Below, piece by piece: positions 8,982 to 18,018 of a DNA stretch of 64,000 bases. The stretch spans positions 930,001 to 994,000 of the forward strand of contig NZ_VOPL01000001.1 of assembly GCF_007993065.1 (NCBI RefSeq), in the 5' to 3' direction. This stretch comes from Paracoccus aurantiacus. Its GTDB lineage: Bacteria > Pseudomonadota > Alphaproteobacteria > Rhodobacterales > Rhodobacteraceae. Position 1 is the stretch's first letter, and every line of letters starts with the position of its first letter. The notes beneath the pieces are model-generated. The model worked only from the letters and a program-made list of their open reading frames with translations. It searched no databases and was not told the origin of the DNA. Both the position numbers and the translations under genes were made by a program.

Positions 8982-11488
8982 GCAGCCTTGATCTGCGCGA
9001 ACCGGAAGCAGCCCTGCTGCGCCCGCTTGGTCCCGGCGAGCCCGTCACCTATTGGCGAATAGGTGAAACCGCCGAAAGCCGCTTCGACGTCGCCGATCAG
9101 CCGATGAAGGGAGAGATGGACCCCTTCTTTTTCCTGACCAAGACAAAGAATTTCATACCGCACGAATATCCGTGCCGCACCGAATTCGCCGCCGCCAATC
9201 GTGGCAAGCGCCCTTCGGAGACTGTGCCTTTTGCCGCCGAAAAGCTTTGGCTGCCCTTCGCGTCCCCCCGTGTGGATCTGTCGGGGTTCTGGTTCCGCCC
9301 GACACGCATCGGCACATGGGCCGAAACCGTGCTGCGCGCCGACACGGCCGGGAAGGCTCGGCTGCGCCTGCGCACCTGCGGCGGCGCGATCCTGTTCGTG
9401 AATGGCCAGGAAATCGGCTGGATGGCCCCCTATATCCGCAATCTGGAAAACGAGGCAGAGTTCTCTGCACCGCTTCTGGCAGGGGACAACATCATTCGCG
9501 TCTGGTTCGACGATCTGGCTGAACGCGACGCGCGCTATTACTTTCAGCTGGATTTTCTTGACGGCCCGTCGGTCCGCCACGCGCTGCCCATCGCCGCCGA
9601 ACCCTCGGTCGCCGATGCGATGGAGGAGGCGCTTGCGTCGATGCGTTTCGAACGCCCGGCCTATGACCGCGGCGAGGTCGCGCTGATCGCCGGCAACCCG
9701 ATCCCCGCAGATATCACGGCGGAGATTTCCGTCGAGGGCGATTTCATGTCGATCGAAGAGCCGGTCCGCTTTTCGATCCCGCTGCGGCAGGGCGAGACGC
9801 GGCTTGCCATTGCCGATGCGGTCGACCTGCCCGCCGATTTTCGCCACTTTATCGTGACGCTGCGCGCAGGCGATCTCGCAGTCTCGCGCACCTTCGGGGT
9901 CGAGATCAGCCATGCAGCGCGGCAGGGCGACGCGCCCGCGACCCTGCCTGCGAGGATAGCCGAGGCGCTGAACGAAGTCGCCGAGCACGCCGAGGCCGAC
10001 ACCGTGCGCGCATTGGCGCGACTGGCGACCGGAAAGGCGGGTCCAGAAACGGATGCAATGATCGCGAATGCCTTGCCCGCGATCGAGGATTGCCACGACT
10101 GCGCGGATTTCATCCTCGTTCCGCTGCTGTGGTGCCGCATCGCTTATGGCGATGCGATTGATCCGGCATTGCGCGACCGGATCGACGCGGCAATCCTGAA
10201 CTATCGCTACTGGATGGATGAAAAGGGCAATGACGTTCAGTGGTATTTCTCGGAAAACCATGCACTTCTGTTCCATACCGCCGCCTATCTTGCCGGGGAT
10301 CTGCTGCCTGACGCGGGCTTTGTGCGGTCGGGTCGCACGGGCGCCGAGCAGTCGGCGACGGGGGCCGCGCGAGTGCGCGCATGGCTGGATCATTTCGAGA
10401 AATGGGAGATGGCAGAGTTCAATTCCGCGCCCTATTTCCCGATTGACCTGAAGGGCCTCTGCGCGCTTTACGCGCTTGCCCCTGATGACGATATCCGCGA
10501 CCGCGCCGGTCGTGCCATTCAGCGTTTGCTGTATATCGTCGCGCGCTCCGCCCATCACGGCATCCTTACGGCCGCGCAGGGGCGGTCATACGAACATACG
10601 CTGCGCGCGGCGCGCACGCTGGAGCTTTCTGGCATCGCGCGGATGATCTGGGGCAAAGGCAATTACGGGATGCGCTTCCATGCACTGCCCCAGCTTGCGC
10701 TGTGCCTGCGTGATCACGGCCTTGACGTGCCGGACGGTCTTTCCCCCATCGCATCGGTGCCAGCCGGGACGCAATGGGAATGGGTCTTTGCGCAGGGCGA
10801 AGATGCCTTCGCCCGGCTTTACCACTATAAGACCGCCGATTTCGCCATGGGCAGCGCCGCCGCCTATCGCTGGAACGAATGGGGCTATCAGGAAACCGTC
10901 CTGCATCTTCGCCTTGGCCAGAACCCGAATGCGCAGATATGGATCAACCATCCCGGCGAAGTGCTGCAGTCAGGCTATGGCCGCCCGTCCTATTGGGGCG
11001 GCTCTGGCACCCTGCCCCGCCTGCATCAATACAAGGCACTCGCCATTGCGGAATTCGCGATTCACGAGGGTCAGCCCGGTTTCACCCACGCCTGGTTCCC
11101 CGCTGCGGAGTTCACGCAAAGCGAAGTCTCGGGACATCAGGCCCTCGCCGAAGCGGGCGATGCGTTCGCGCTGATTCGCGCCAATGTCGCGCTGCGGATG
11201 CTTGAAACCGGGCCGACCGCCGGCAATGAACTGCGCGCCGACGGACCGAATACGCTTTGGCTTGTAAGGCTTGGCGACCGCAGCGCAGATCGCGACATGG
11301 CGGCATTCGGGGAAAGGTTTGCCCCGCTGGAACTTCATCGCCATGATGACGGTGTGATCGAGGTTGATGACCCGGAATATGGCTCCGTTCTGTTCCGGCC
11401 CGATGGCAGCATAAAGGCCGAGGGACGCGAACTTGACCCGGCCGATTGGCGCGTAGAGGGAGCTGCGACCGAATTCGGCAAGACATAG
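8978..11488 (+). CDS. Unrecognised 836-residue multidomain protein, probable carbohydrate-active enzyme
   Basis: I do not recognise a named family. The first ~95 residues are followed by a beta-rich segment (about 95-195) resembling the jelly-roll domains of large glycosidases, with LFVNGQEIGW. Residues about 320-600 are helical, with paired Trp/Tyr/His motifs typical of alpha/alpha-toroid enzymes: WYFSENHALLFHTAAYLAG at 422-440 and GRSYEH at 535-540. The C-terminal part (about 600-836) looks beta-rich, as in heparinase-type lyases. There is no signal peptide, so it is probably cytoplasmic. It is coupled to kduI by an ATGA overlap and followed by a sugar ABC importer. A hydrolase or lyase for imported uronate-containing oligosaccharides is inferred from context. 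Confidence 0.6.
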   Translation: MSSLDLREPEAALLRPLGPGEPVTYWRIGETAESRFDVADQPMKGEMDPFFFLTKTKNFIPHEYPCRTEFAAANRGKRPSETVPFAAEKLWLPFASPRVDLSGFWFRPTRIGTWAETVLRADTAGKARLRLRTCGGAILFVNGQEIGWMAPYIRNLENEAEFSAPLLAGDNIIRVWFDDLAERDARYYFQLDFLDGPSVRHALPIAAEPSVADAMEEALASMRFERPAYDRGEVALIAGNPIPADITAEISVEGDFMSIEEPVRFSIPLRQGETRLAIADAVDLPADFRHFIVTLRAGDLAVSRTFGVEISHAARQGDAPATLPARIAEALNEVAEHAEADTVRALARLATGKAGPETDAMIANALPAIEDCHDCADFILVPLLWCRIAYGDAIDPALRDRIDAAILNYRYWMDEKGNDVQWYFSENHALLFHTAAYLAGDLLPDAGFVRSGRTGAEQSATGAARVRAWLDHFEKWEMAEFNSAPYFPIDLKGLCALYALAPDDDIRDRAGRAIQRLLYIVARSAHHGILTAAQGRSYEHTLRAARTLELSGIARMIWGKGNYGMRFHALPQLALCLRDHGLDVPDGLSPIASVPAGTQWEWVFAQGEDAFARLYHYKTADFAMGSAAAYRWNEWGYQETVLHLRLGQNPNAQIWINHPGEVLQSGYGRPSYWGGSGTLPRLHQYKALAIAEFAIHEGQPGFTHAWFPAAEFTQSEVSGHQALAEAGDAFALIRANVALRMLETGPTAGNELRADGPNTLWLVRLGDRSADRDMAAFGERFAPLELHRHDDGVIEVDDPEYGSVLFRPDGSIKAEGRELDPADWRVEGAATEFGKT

Positions 11489-11533
11489 AGGGATGCGGCA
11501 AAAGCCGCCCCGCCAACAAGGAGGAGGAGAAAC

Positions 11534-12802
11534 ATGAACGGAACGAAAAGGGTGCTGGGGGCAAGCTTCGCTGCATTGCTGAGCGCGAGCGCGGTTCAGG
11601 CGGGCGATGTCCGCCTGATGTGGTATTCCGACGGCGTCGAGGGCGAGGTCATTCAGGACCTGCTCAACCGTTTCATGGAGGAAAATCCCGATATCAACGT
11701 CACGCTGGATAATGTCGCCTACAAGGTCATTATGGAGCAATTGCCGATCCAGCTCGAATCCGGCGAAGGCCCCGACATCGCCCGCGTGACGAACATCAAA
11801 GAGCTTGCGAACCACTGGCTTGACCTGCGCCCGCTGCTGTCCGACCCGGCCTATTGGGACACCAATTTCGGCGATCAGTTCGACTGGATGCGCCCGGACG
11901 GATCGGACGCCATTCCCGGCTTCCTGACCCAGTTGACCCTGACCGGCGGCTTTGCCAACCAGACGCTGTTCGAACAGGCGGGCGTCGAAATGCCGGGCGA
12001 AGGTGCGACATGGGATGACTGGATCGCAGCCTCGGCCGAGGTGATGCAAAGCCAGCAGACCCCCGCGGCATTCGCGATCGACCGTTCCGGTCACCGTATC
12101 TCGGGGCCGAATGTGTCATATGGCGCGAACTATATCGGCCCCGACGGGATGCCCGCGCCGGTCGATGACGGCACCAAGACTTTTGCGACAAAGCTTGTCG
12201 ACTGGACGAATGAAGGCCTGATGCTGAAGGACACCTGGGTCGCGGCTGCCGGGTCCACCTATCGCGCGGCAGCGGACGACTTCATCAATGCGCAGATCCC
12301 GTTCTATTATTCCGGAAGCTGGCAGGTCGCGAACCTGTCCAGCAAGATCGGCGACGGCTTCGACTGGGTGGCGACGGGTTCGCCCTGTGGCACCGCCGGC
12401 TGTTCGGGCCTGAAGGGCGGTGCTGCATTGGTCGCGGTAAAATACACCAAGAACCAGGATGACGTCGTCAAGGTGATGGAATACCTCTCGCGCGAGGATG
12501 TCGTGAAAGAGTTCTCCGAGCGCACCCTGTTCTTGCCCGCCCATAAAGGCGTGATCGAAAAGGGCGGGCTGAACTGGGTGACGGAAGACAAGAATGTCGG
12601 CCCGGCACTTGATGCTTTCGTCAAGGCCAGCTCTGAAACGCTGCCCGCTGCGGATGCCCTGCCCGCATGGGTTTGGGGCAACGCCTATTACGGCGCGCTC
12701 GTGACCCGGATCAGTCAGGTCATGGCGGGTGAGATGTCGCTCGACGATGCCTGGGTCAGGATCGACCAGGATATCGCCGACAAGGTCGCGCAAGGGAACT
12801 GA
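11534..12802 (+). CDS. Extracellular sugar-binding protein, CUT1 ABC transporter
   Basis: A 422-residue family 1 solute-binding protein with signal peptide MNGTKRVLGASFAALLSASA (cleaved near VQA/GDV). The start follows a strong AGGAGGAG ribosome site at 11520-11527. The mature fold has the usual two lobes, with VTNIKELANHW and YSGSWQVANL regions typical of CUT1 binding proteins. It delivers an oligosaccharide to the permeases encoded next. Given GH105 and KduI upstream, an unsaturated oligouronide is the likely ligand (inference). Confidence 0.92.
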   Translation: MNGTKRVLGASFAALLSASAVQAGDVRLMWYSDGVEGEVIQDLLNRFMEENPDINVTLDNVAYKVIMEQLPIQLESGEGPDIARVTNIKELANHWLDLRPLLSDPAYWDTNFGDQFDWMRPDGSDAIPGFLTQLTLTGGFANQTLFEQAGVEMPGEGATWDDWIAASAEVMQSQQTPAAFAIDRSGHRISGPNVSYGANYIGPDGMPAPVDDGTKTFATKLVDWTNEGLMLKDTWVAAAGSTYRAAADDFINAQIPFYYSGSWQVANLSSKIGDGFDWVATGSPCGTAGCSGLKGGAALVAVKYTKNQDDVVKVMEYLSREDVVKEFSERTLFLPAHKGVIEKGGLNWVTEDKNVGPALDAFVKASSETLPAADALPAWVWGNAYYGALVTRISQVMAGEMSLDDAWVRIDQDIADKVAQGN

Positions 12803-13821
12803 TGGCCACGCGCTCCATATCATCGCGGATCGGTGCCGTTCTGGCGGCGCCGGTCATCTGGCTGGCCCGGCTTCTGAACCTGCCGCTGAAATGGTGGCAG
12901 GGAATGACCGGCACAGGCGGCATGGCAGCCTTCTTTCTGGCGCCGAACATGGCGATCTTCGGCATTTTCGTCCTGCTGCCGCTGGTCATCAACTTCGCCT
13001 ATTCGATGACATCCGGGCAGGCGCTGTTCCTGTCCGACCGCAGCTATGTCGGGGGCGAGCAATATGCCCGGCTGATGGATTGCGGAAACTATCTTGATCC
13101 GACCACCTGCCGCGAGGATCTGTTCTGGATTGCGCTGCGCAATACAGCGCTTTTCGTTGTCGTTCAGGTCAGCATGATGACCGTGGTCGCAATGATTACC
13201 GCGCTGATCCTGAACAGGGAAATCCGCGGCCGCGGCTTCTGGCGCGCCGTCTTCTTCTTCCCGGTGCTGCTGTCGCCGGTCGTGGTCGGCCTGATCTGGC
13301 GCTGGATACTTCAGCGCGAGGGGTTGCTGAATTTCATTCTGTATAATGTCGGGCTGGAACCGCATGTCTGGCTGACCGACCGCTTCTATTCCTTCGTGGC
13401 GACTGTCGGCGTCTCGGTCTGGGCGCATATGGGCTTTTACACGCTTATCCTGCTGGCCGGGCTTCAGGCGATACCGCGCGATCTTTACGAAGCCGCCGAG
13501 ATGGACGGCACGCGTGCGGGCCGGGTTTTCTGGCGTATCACGCTGCCCTTGCTGATGCCGAACCTTCTGGTGGTGATCGTATTGGCGCTGATCCGCGCCG
13601 TGCAGATTTTCGACGAAGCCTATGTGCTGACAGGCGGCGGGCCGGGCACATCGACCCTGTATCTGACGCAATATATCTATGAGGTCGGCTTCGCCTCGCT
13701 TCTGCGCAATCCGGGCCTTGCGGCGGCGGCATCCATCATCATGGGTCTGATCCTCGTGGTGCTGACGCTGATCCAGCTTGGCCTTGGCCGGCGCAATGAA
13801 AAGGCAGGAGAGCGGAAATGA
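12802..13821 (+). CDS. CUT1 sugar ABC transporter permease (MalF/UgpA type)
   Basis: A 339-residue membrane protein with six or more hydrophobic segments. Its coupling loop reads YEAAEMDGTRAGRVFWRITLP, the EAA motif of MalF-type permeases. The first periplasmic loop carries two cysteines (DCGNYLDPTTC), which may form a disulfide. Its start shares one base with the stop of the binding-protein gene, and its end overlaps the next permease by 4 bases. It forms a heterodimer with the product of the next gene. Confidence 0.93.
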   Translation: MATRSISSRIGAVLAAPVIWLARLLNLPLKWWQGMTGTGGMAAFFLAPNMAIFGIFVLLPLVINFAYSMTSGQALFLSDRSYVGGEQYARLMDCGNYLDPTTCREDLFWIALRNTALFVVVQVSMMTVVAMITALILNREIRGRGFWRAVFFFPVLLSPVVVGLIWRWILQREGLLNFILYNVGLEPHVWLTDRFYSFVATVGVSVWAHMGFYTLILLAGLQAIPRDLYEAAEMDGTRAGRVFWRITLPLLMPNLLVVIVLALIRAVQIFDEAYVLTGGGPGTSTLYLTQYIYEVGFASLLRNPGLAAAASIIMGLILVVLTLIQLGLGRRNEKAGERK

Positions 13822-14870
13822 GCCGTGTTGCCGAATTCCTTACCCGCCGTCGCGGCGGATCGGGCTGGGACTGGACCGACATCTTCACCTGGGTCTGGCT
13901 GATCGCCGGCATCTTCGTGATGTTCGGGCCCGCAGTCTGGCTGGTCCTGTCATCCTTCAAGACCCCTGCCGCGCTGGCAGAGTTTCCGCCGACCGTTCTG
14001 CCCATGGCGACCGAGCAGGTCATGGTCGAAGGATATGACAACCCGCTGGAGCTATACAGCGTGTCGATGCCGGACGGATCTGAACAGGTGCTTGCGCAGG
14101 TCCGCCGCGTGGGCACCATCGCCCAGATGGTCGATCCCGATGCGCCGGACGAGATCGTGAAGGTGAATATCGCCGAACGCACGCCGCAGCGCCGGGTTGC
14201 CTTCGCGACGGAAAACTATGTCGTCCCGCTGGAGCAGAATGACTTCCTGCTTTATCTTCGAAACTCTGTTTTCGTGACCGTCATGGCGACGATCATCACG
14301 CTGCTGACCAATTCGATGGCGGCCTTCGCCTTGTCGAAATACCGGTTCCGGGGGCGCGATGGGGTCATGCTGCTGATCGTGGCGACGCTGATGGTGCCGC
14401 TCTCGGTCATTCTTGTGCCGCTTTATTCGGTGGTCAACGCGGTCGGGCTGTTCGATTCGCTTTGGGGGGTGATCCTGCCGACCGTGGCGACGCCGACCGG
14501 CGTGTTCCTGCTGCGCCAGTATATGCTGACGATCCCGGACGAACTTCTGGATGCGGCGCGGATGGATCATGCCAGCGAATGGCAAATCTACTGGCGCATC
14601 ATCCTGCCGCTGGCGGCACCCGCGCTTGCGGTGCTGGCGATCTTTTCGATCGTCTGGCGCTGGAACGATTTTCTGTGGCCGCTTGTCGTGCTGTCGCGGA
14701 AAGAACTTTACACGCTTCAGGTCGGGCTCAACACCTATGCGGGGGAATTGAACGTGCAGTGGCACTATATCCTCGCCATGACCGTGGTGACGATGATCCC
14801 GGTCGTCCTCGTCTTCGTGTTTCTGCAACGATACATCACCGCCGGTATTGCCGGCAGCGGATTGAAATAG
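13818..14870 (+). CDS. CUT1 sugar ABC transporter permease (MalG/UgpE type) with enlarged periplasmic loop
   Basis: A 350-residue permease; MalG-type proteins are usually about 280-300 residues. The extra length lies between the first membrane segment (about residues 22-47) and the second (from about 143). It is a hydrophilic stretch of some 70-80 residues with no membrane character. The EAA loop LLDAARMDHASEWQIYWRII is intact. It overlaps the MalF-type gene by 4 bases. The enlarged loop may contact the binding protein or ligand, as the large MalF loop does (inference). Confidence 0.92.
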   Translation: MSRVAEFLTRRRGGSGWDWTDIFTWVWLIAGIFVMFGPAVWLVLSSFKTPAALAEFPPTVLPMATEQVMVEGYDNPLELYSVSMPDGSEQVLAQVRRVGTIAQMVDPDAPDEIVKVNIAERTPQRRVAFATENYVVPLEQNDFLLYLRNSVFVTVMATIITLLTNSMAAFALSKYRFRGRDGVMLLIVATLMVPLSVILVPLYSVVNAVGLFDSLWGVILPTVATPTGVFLLRQYMLTIPDELLDAARMDHASEWQIYWRIILPLAAPALAVLAIFSIVWRWNDFLWPLVVLSRKELYTLQVGLNTYAGELNVQWHYILAMTVVTMIPVVLVFVFLQRYITAGIAGSGLK

Positions 14871-14877
14871 GTTTTTC

Positions 14878-15972
14878 ATGGGACAGATCACGCTTTCCGA
14901 CATTCAGCGCGCCTATGGAAATGTGAAGGTGCTGCATGACATCAATCTCGACATAGCGGATGGGGAATTCGTGGTGCTGGTCGGGCCTTCCGGCTGCGGC
15001 AAGTCCACGCTGCTCCGGTTGCTCTCGGGGCTCGACAAGCCGACCGCCGGGCGGATCGAGATCGACGGCAAGGATGTGACGCAGGTTTCTGCCGCCGATC
15101 GTGGCCTTGCGATGGTGTTTCAGTCCTATGCGCTTTACCCGCATATGAGCGTGCGCCAGAACCTCGCCTTCGGGCTGGAAAATATCCAGATGCCGAAGGC
15201 TGAAATTGCCGAGCGTATTACCGAAGCGGCGCGGATGCTTGAGATCACGGACTATCTCGACCGCCGTCCGGGCCAGCTTTCGGGGGGTCAGAAGCAGCGC
15301 GTCGCGATCGGGCGCGCCGTGGTCAGAAACCCGACCGCGTTCCTGCTGGACGAGCCGCTTTCGAATCTCGACGCCGAATTGCGCATCTCGACGCGGGCCG
15401 AGATTTCGGCACTGCATGACCGCCTCAAGACGACGATGATCTATGTGACCCACGATCAGGTCGAAGCGATGACGCTGGCCGACCGGATCGTCGTGATGCG
15501 CGCCGGCCGGATCGAACAGGTTGGCCGGCCGCTGGATCTTTACAACACCCCTGCGAACCTGTTCGTGGCGGGGTTCATCGGCGCGCCGCGGATGAATCTG
15601 TTGCCGGTCAAGATCGCCGAAGCCGGTCCGCAATCAGTCCGTGTCGAAGGCGCGGGCGGCTTGTCGATCATGGTCGCGGCCGATGGCAGCGCGTTGCAGC
15701 CCGGCACCGACGCGACGCTTGGCATCCGCCCCCATGACATCCGCACGGGAACGGGCGGCGATGGAAGTTTCACTGCGACCGTCGATCTGATGGAGGCGCT
15801 TGGCCCCGAAACCGTGGCCCATGCGACAACGGATGACGGTCAGAAGATCCTTGCGGTATTGAACGGGCAGGATACGACGAAGGCAGGCGACGGGATCAGC
15901 TTCGCTTTTGATGCCGGACGGACGCATCTGTTCGATGCCGAAGGCCAGCGTCTGCCTCCGCCGCGCACCTGA
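14878..15972 (+). CDS. Sugar ABC transporter ATP-binding protein (MalK/UgpC type)
   Basis: A 364-residue ATPase with Walker A GPSGCGKST, signature QLSGGQKQRVAIGRA, Walker B LLDEPLSNLDAE and a C-terminal TOBE regulatory domain (about 235-364), as in MalK/UgpC. It closes the operon that starts with GH105 and lies 7 bases after the MalG-type gene. ATPases of this type can serve several CUT1 permeases. No terminator with a clear T-run was seen after it. Confidence 0.94.
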   Translation: MGQITLSDIQRAYGNVKVLHDINLDIADGEFVVLVGPSGCGKSTLLRLLSGLDKPTAGRIEIDGKDVTQVSAADRGLAMVFQSYALYPHMSVRQNLAFGLENIQMPKAEIAERITEAARMLEITDYLDRRPGQLSGGQKQRVAIGRAVVRNPTAFLLDEPLSNLDAELRISTRAEISALHDRLKTTMIYVTHDQVEAMTLADRIVVMRAGRIEQVGRPLDLYNTPANLFVAGFIGAPRMNLLPVKIAEAGPQSVRVEGAGGLSIMVAADGSALQPGTDATLGIRPHDIRTGTGGDGSFTATVDLMEALGPETVAHATTDDGQKILAVLNGQDTTKAGDGISFAFDAGRTHLFDAEGQRLPPPRT

Positions 15973-16019
15973 TCCCGCGCCATATGGAAATGCCCTGCCG
16001 GCCGCGCTAGTCTTTTGCG

Positions 16020-16610
16020 ATGACCACGACCATTCCTGACATGTTCCGGCTGCGCCCCGGCCGCACGCATGAAGCCTGCGGACCCGCCGCCGCCAGCTTC
16101 GCCGCCATTGCCGCCGCCGGTGTGACGGGCAATTTTCTGTGGGTCCGCGAGCGTTGGGTGACGGGTCGGCTGAACCCGCTTGGGCTGCACCGATTCCTTG
16201 ATCCCGCACGGCTTTTGCTGGCCGAGGTCGCCGACCAGACCGAGGCGCTTGCCGTGGCCGAAGAAGCCCTGCGCGATGGTGCGCTGCGGCTGATCGTGAC
16301 CGAATTGAGCCAGCCTCTCAGCCTGACGCAGGGACGCCGTCTGCAACTGGCAGCACAGGCCGGGTCCAGCATCGGGCTGGGTCTTATCCCGGAAGGTCTG
16401 GGCAGCAATGCCACAGAAACACGCTGGCTGTGCAGCCCGGTTTTCGATCCTGCCGAAAAGGCCGACTCGACTCTGCAGGAATGGAAGCTTATCAAGAACA
16501 AATCAGGAACACTTGGGCACTGGCATGTTCGATGGGACGCAAAGGCGCATCGTCTCGATGTGGTTTCCCCGGTTGGCGAGCGACCGGGCCCGACGGCGTC
16601 AGCCGGTTGA
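16020..16610 (+). CDS. imuA: ImuA, RecA-like SOS mutagenesis protein
   Basis: A 196-residue protein placed immediately upstream of imuB and dnaE2, with the weakly RecA-like pattern of ImuA (for example RLIVTELSQPLSLTQGRRLQ). The first gene of this error-prone translesion cassette is usually of this size. The reading frame overlaps imuB by 86 bases. An internal ATG (MFRLRPGRTHEA, 16050 region) could be an alternative start. No GTTC-N7-GTTC LexA box was found in the 47 bases upstream. Confidence 0.82.
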   Translation: MTTTIPDMFRLRPGRTHEACGPAAASFAAIAAAGVTGNFLWVRERWVTGRLNPLGLHRFLDPARLLLAEVADQTEALAVAEEALRDGALRLIVTELSQPLSLTQGRRLQLAAQAGSSIGLGLIPEGLGSNATETRWLCSPVFDPAEKADSTLQEWKLIKNKSGTLGHWHVRWDAKAHRLDVVSPVGERPGPTASAG

Positions 16611-18018
16611 CGGGCCTTTCGCGCTGATCCAGCGCCAGGGCAGCGCCGACCGGATCTATTGCCTCACCACCGAGGCAGAAGACCACGGCTTGCATCGCGG
16701 CATGGCTGCCACCGATGCCCGCGCCTTCTGCCGCAGCCTGCTGACCCGCCCCGCAGATCCCGAAGCCGATTACCGGGCGCTGCATCTGCTGCGGCGTTGG
16801 GCGACGCGGTATTGCCCCTGGGTCGGGATCGAAGGCGCGGACGGGTTGGTTCTGGACATTACCGGCGCGGCGCATCTGGCGGGGGGCGAGGCAGCGATGC
16901 TGGCCGATATGCGCCAGCGGCTGACAGGGGCCGGCTATGCGCTGCGTCTGGGGCTGGCCGACACCCGCGGCGCGGCATGGGCGCTGGCGCATCACGGTCC
17001 TGTTGACGGCGTCCCCCCCATTGCGCCGCCCGGTGACGCGCTGGCGGCACTTGGCCGCCTGCCCGTCGCCGCCCTGCGGCTGGAAGATCGGATGACGGCA
17101 ACGCTGGAACGTCTGGGGCTGCGCAGCATTGGCGACCTCGCAGGGGCGGCGCGCGCGCCACTGAACCGCCGTTTCGGGCCGGACCTTCTGCTGCGGCTGG
17201 ATCAGGCGCTTGGCCAGCAGCCCGAACAGATCTCGCCGCTTGTCGATCCGCCCCATTACGCGACAAGGATGACCCTGCCAGAGCCGATCGGGCTGACCAG
17301 CGATGTGATGGCGGTTCTGCAACGCTTGCTGGACCGGCTGTGCGAGACGATGAAGCGGCACGAAACCGGCGCGCGCATGCTGCATCTGACGCTGCGGCGG
17401 GTTGATCGCGACAGCCAGCAGATTGCGCTGCGGCTGGCTGCACCGCTGCGCGATCCGGTCCGCATCCTGCCGCTTTTCCAGCGCAGTGTGGATGAAGTCG
17501 ATGCCGGTTTCGGAATCGACCAGATGCGGCTGGAGGCAGTCCAGACCGATGCCCTGCCCGCACGCCAGCTTGGGGGCGAAACTGTGGCCGATGCGGCCCG
17601 TCTGGACGATCTCATGACCCGGATCGGCACCCGGATCGGGCTGGAAAATATCCGCCGTTTCCTGCCAGCCGACAGCCATATCCCGGAACGCGGCTTCATC
17701 TCGGTTGCGGCCGCGCACAGCACTGCCAGCCCGAAATGGTCCTGCCACGGGCAACGTCCACTTCACATTTTTCCGCCTGAGCCAGTCACCGCCAGCGGTT
17801 CCGAGCCGCCGCAGCGCTTTCGCTGGCGACGCATGTCGCTCAGCCTCGCGCGCGCTACCGGACCTGAACGGATCGCGCCGGAATGGTGGGCCGAACACCA
17901 GGACTGGCATCGGGGGTTACGCGATTACTGGAGGATCGAGACGATGCAGGGGCGGCGTTTATGGATGTTTCACACCCCCCAGAATCCCGGCTGGTTCGTG
18001 CATGGGGAGTTTCCATGA
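16525..18018 (+). CDS. imuB: ImuB, Y-family polymerase-like accessory protein
   Basis: A 497-residue protein of the DNA polymerase Y family. The start at MFDGTQRRIVSMWFPRLASD (ATG 16525) gives the typical ImuB N-terminus ending in WFPRLASDR. Known ImuB proteins lack polymerase catalytic residues and act as a hub joining DnaE2 to the beta clamp. It overlaps imuA by 86 bases and dnaE2 by 4 bases (18015-18018), consistent with one transcript. Earlier in-frame starts would lie deep inside imuA and are not supported. Confidence 0.88.
   Translation: MFDGTQRRIVSMWFPRLASDRARRRQPVDGPFALIQRQGSADRIYCLTTEAEDHGLHRGMAATDARAFCRSLLTRPADPEADYRALHLLRRWATRYCPWVGIEGADGLVLDITGAAHLAGGEAAMLADMRQRLTGAGYALRLGLADTRGAAWALAHHGPVDGVPPIAPPGDALAALGRLPVAALRLEDRMTATLERLGLRSIGDLAGAARAPLNRRFGPDLLLRLDQALGQQPEQISPLVDPPHYATRMTLPEPIGLTSDVMAVLQRLLDRLCETMKRHETGARMLHLTLRRVDRDSQQIALRLAAPLRDPVRILPLFQRSVDEVDAGFGIDQMRLEAVQTDALPARQLGGETVADAARLDDLMTRIGTRIGLENIRRFLPADSHIPERGFISVAAAHSTASPKWSCHGQRPLHIFPPEPVTASGSEPPQRFRWRRMSLSLARATGPERIAPEWWAEHQDWHRGLRDYWRIETMQGRRLWMFHTPQNPGWFVHGEFP

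Noticed and set aside
15961..16050. LexA (SOS) operator at imuA
   Set aside because: No GTTC-N7-GTTC direct repeat within the visible upstream bases; recorded as a finding about its absence only.
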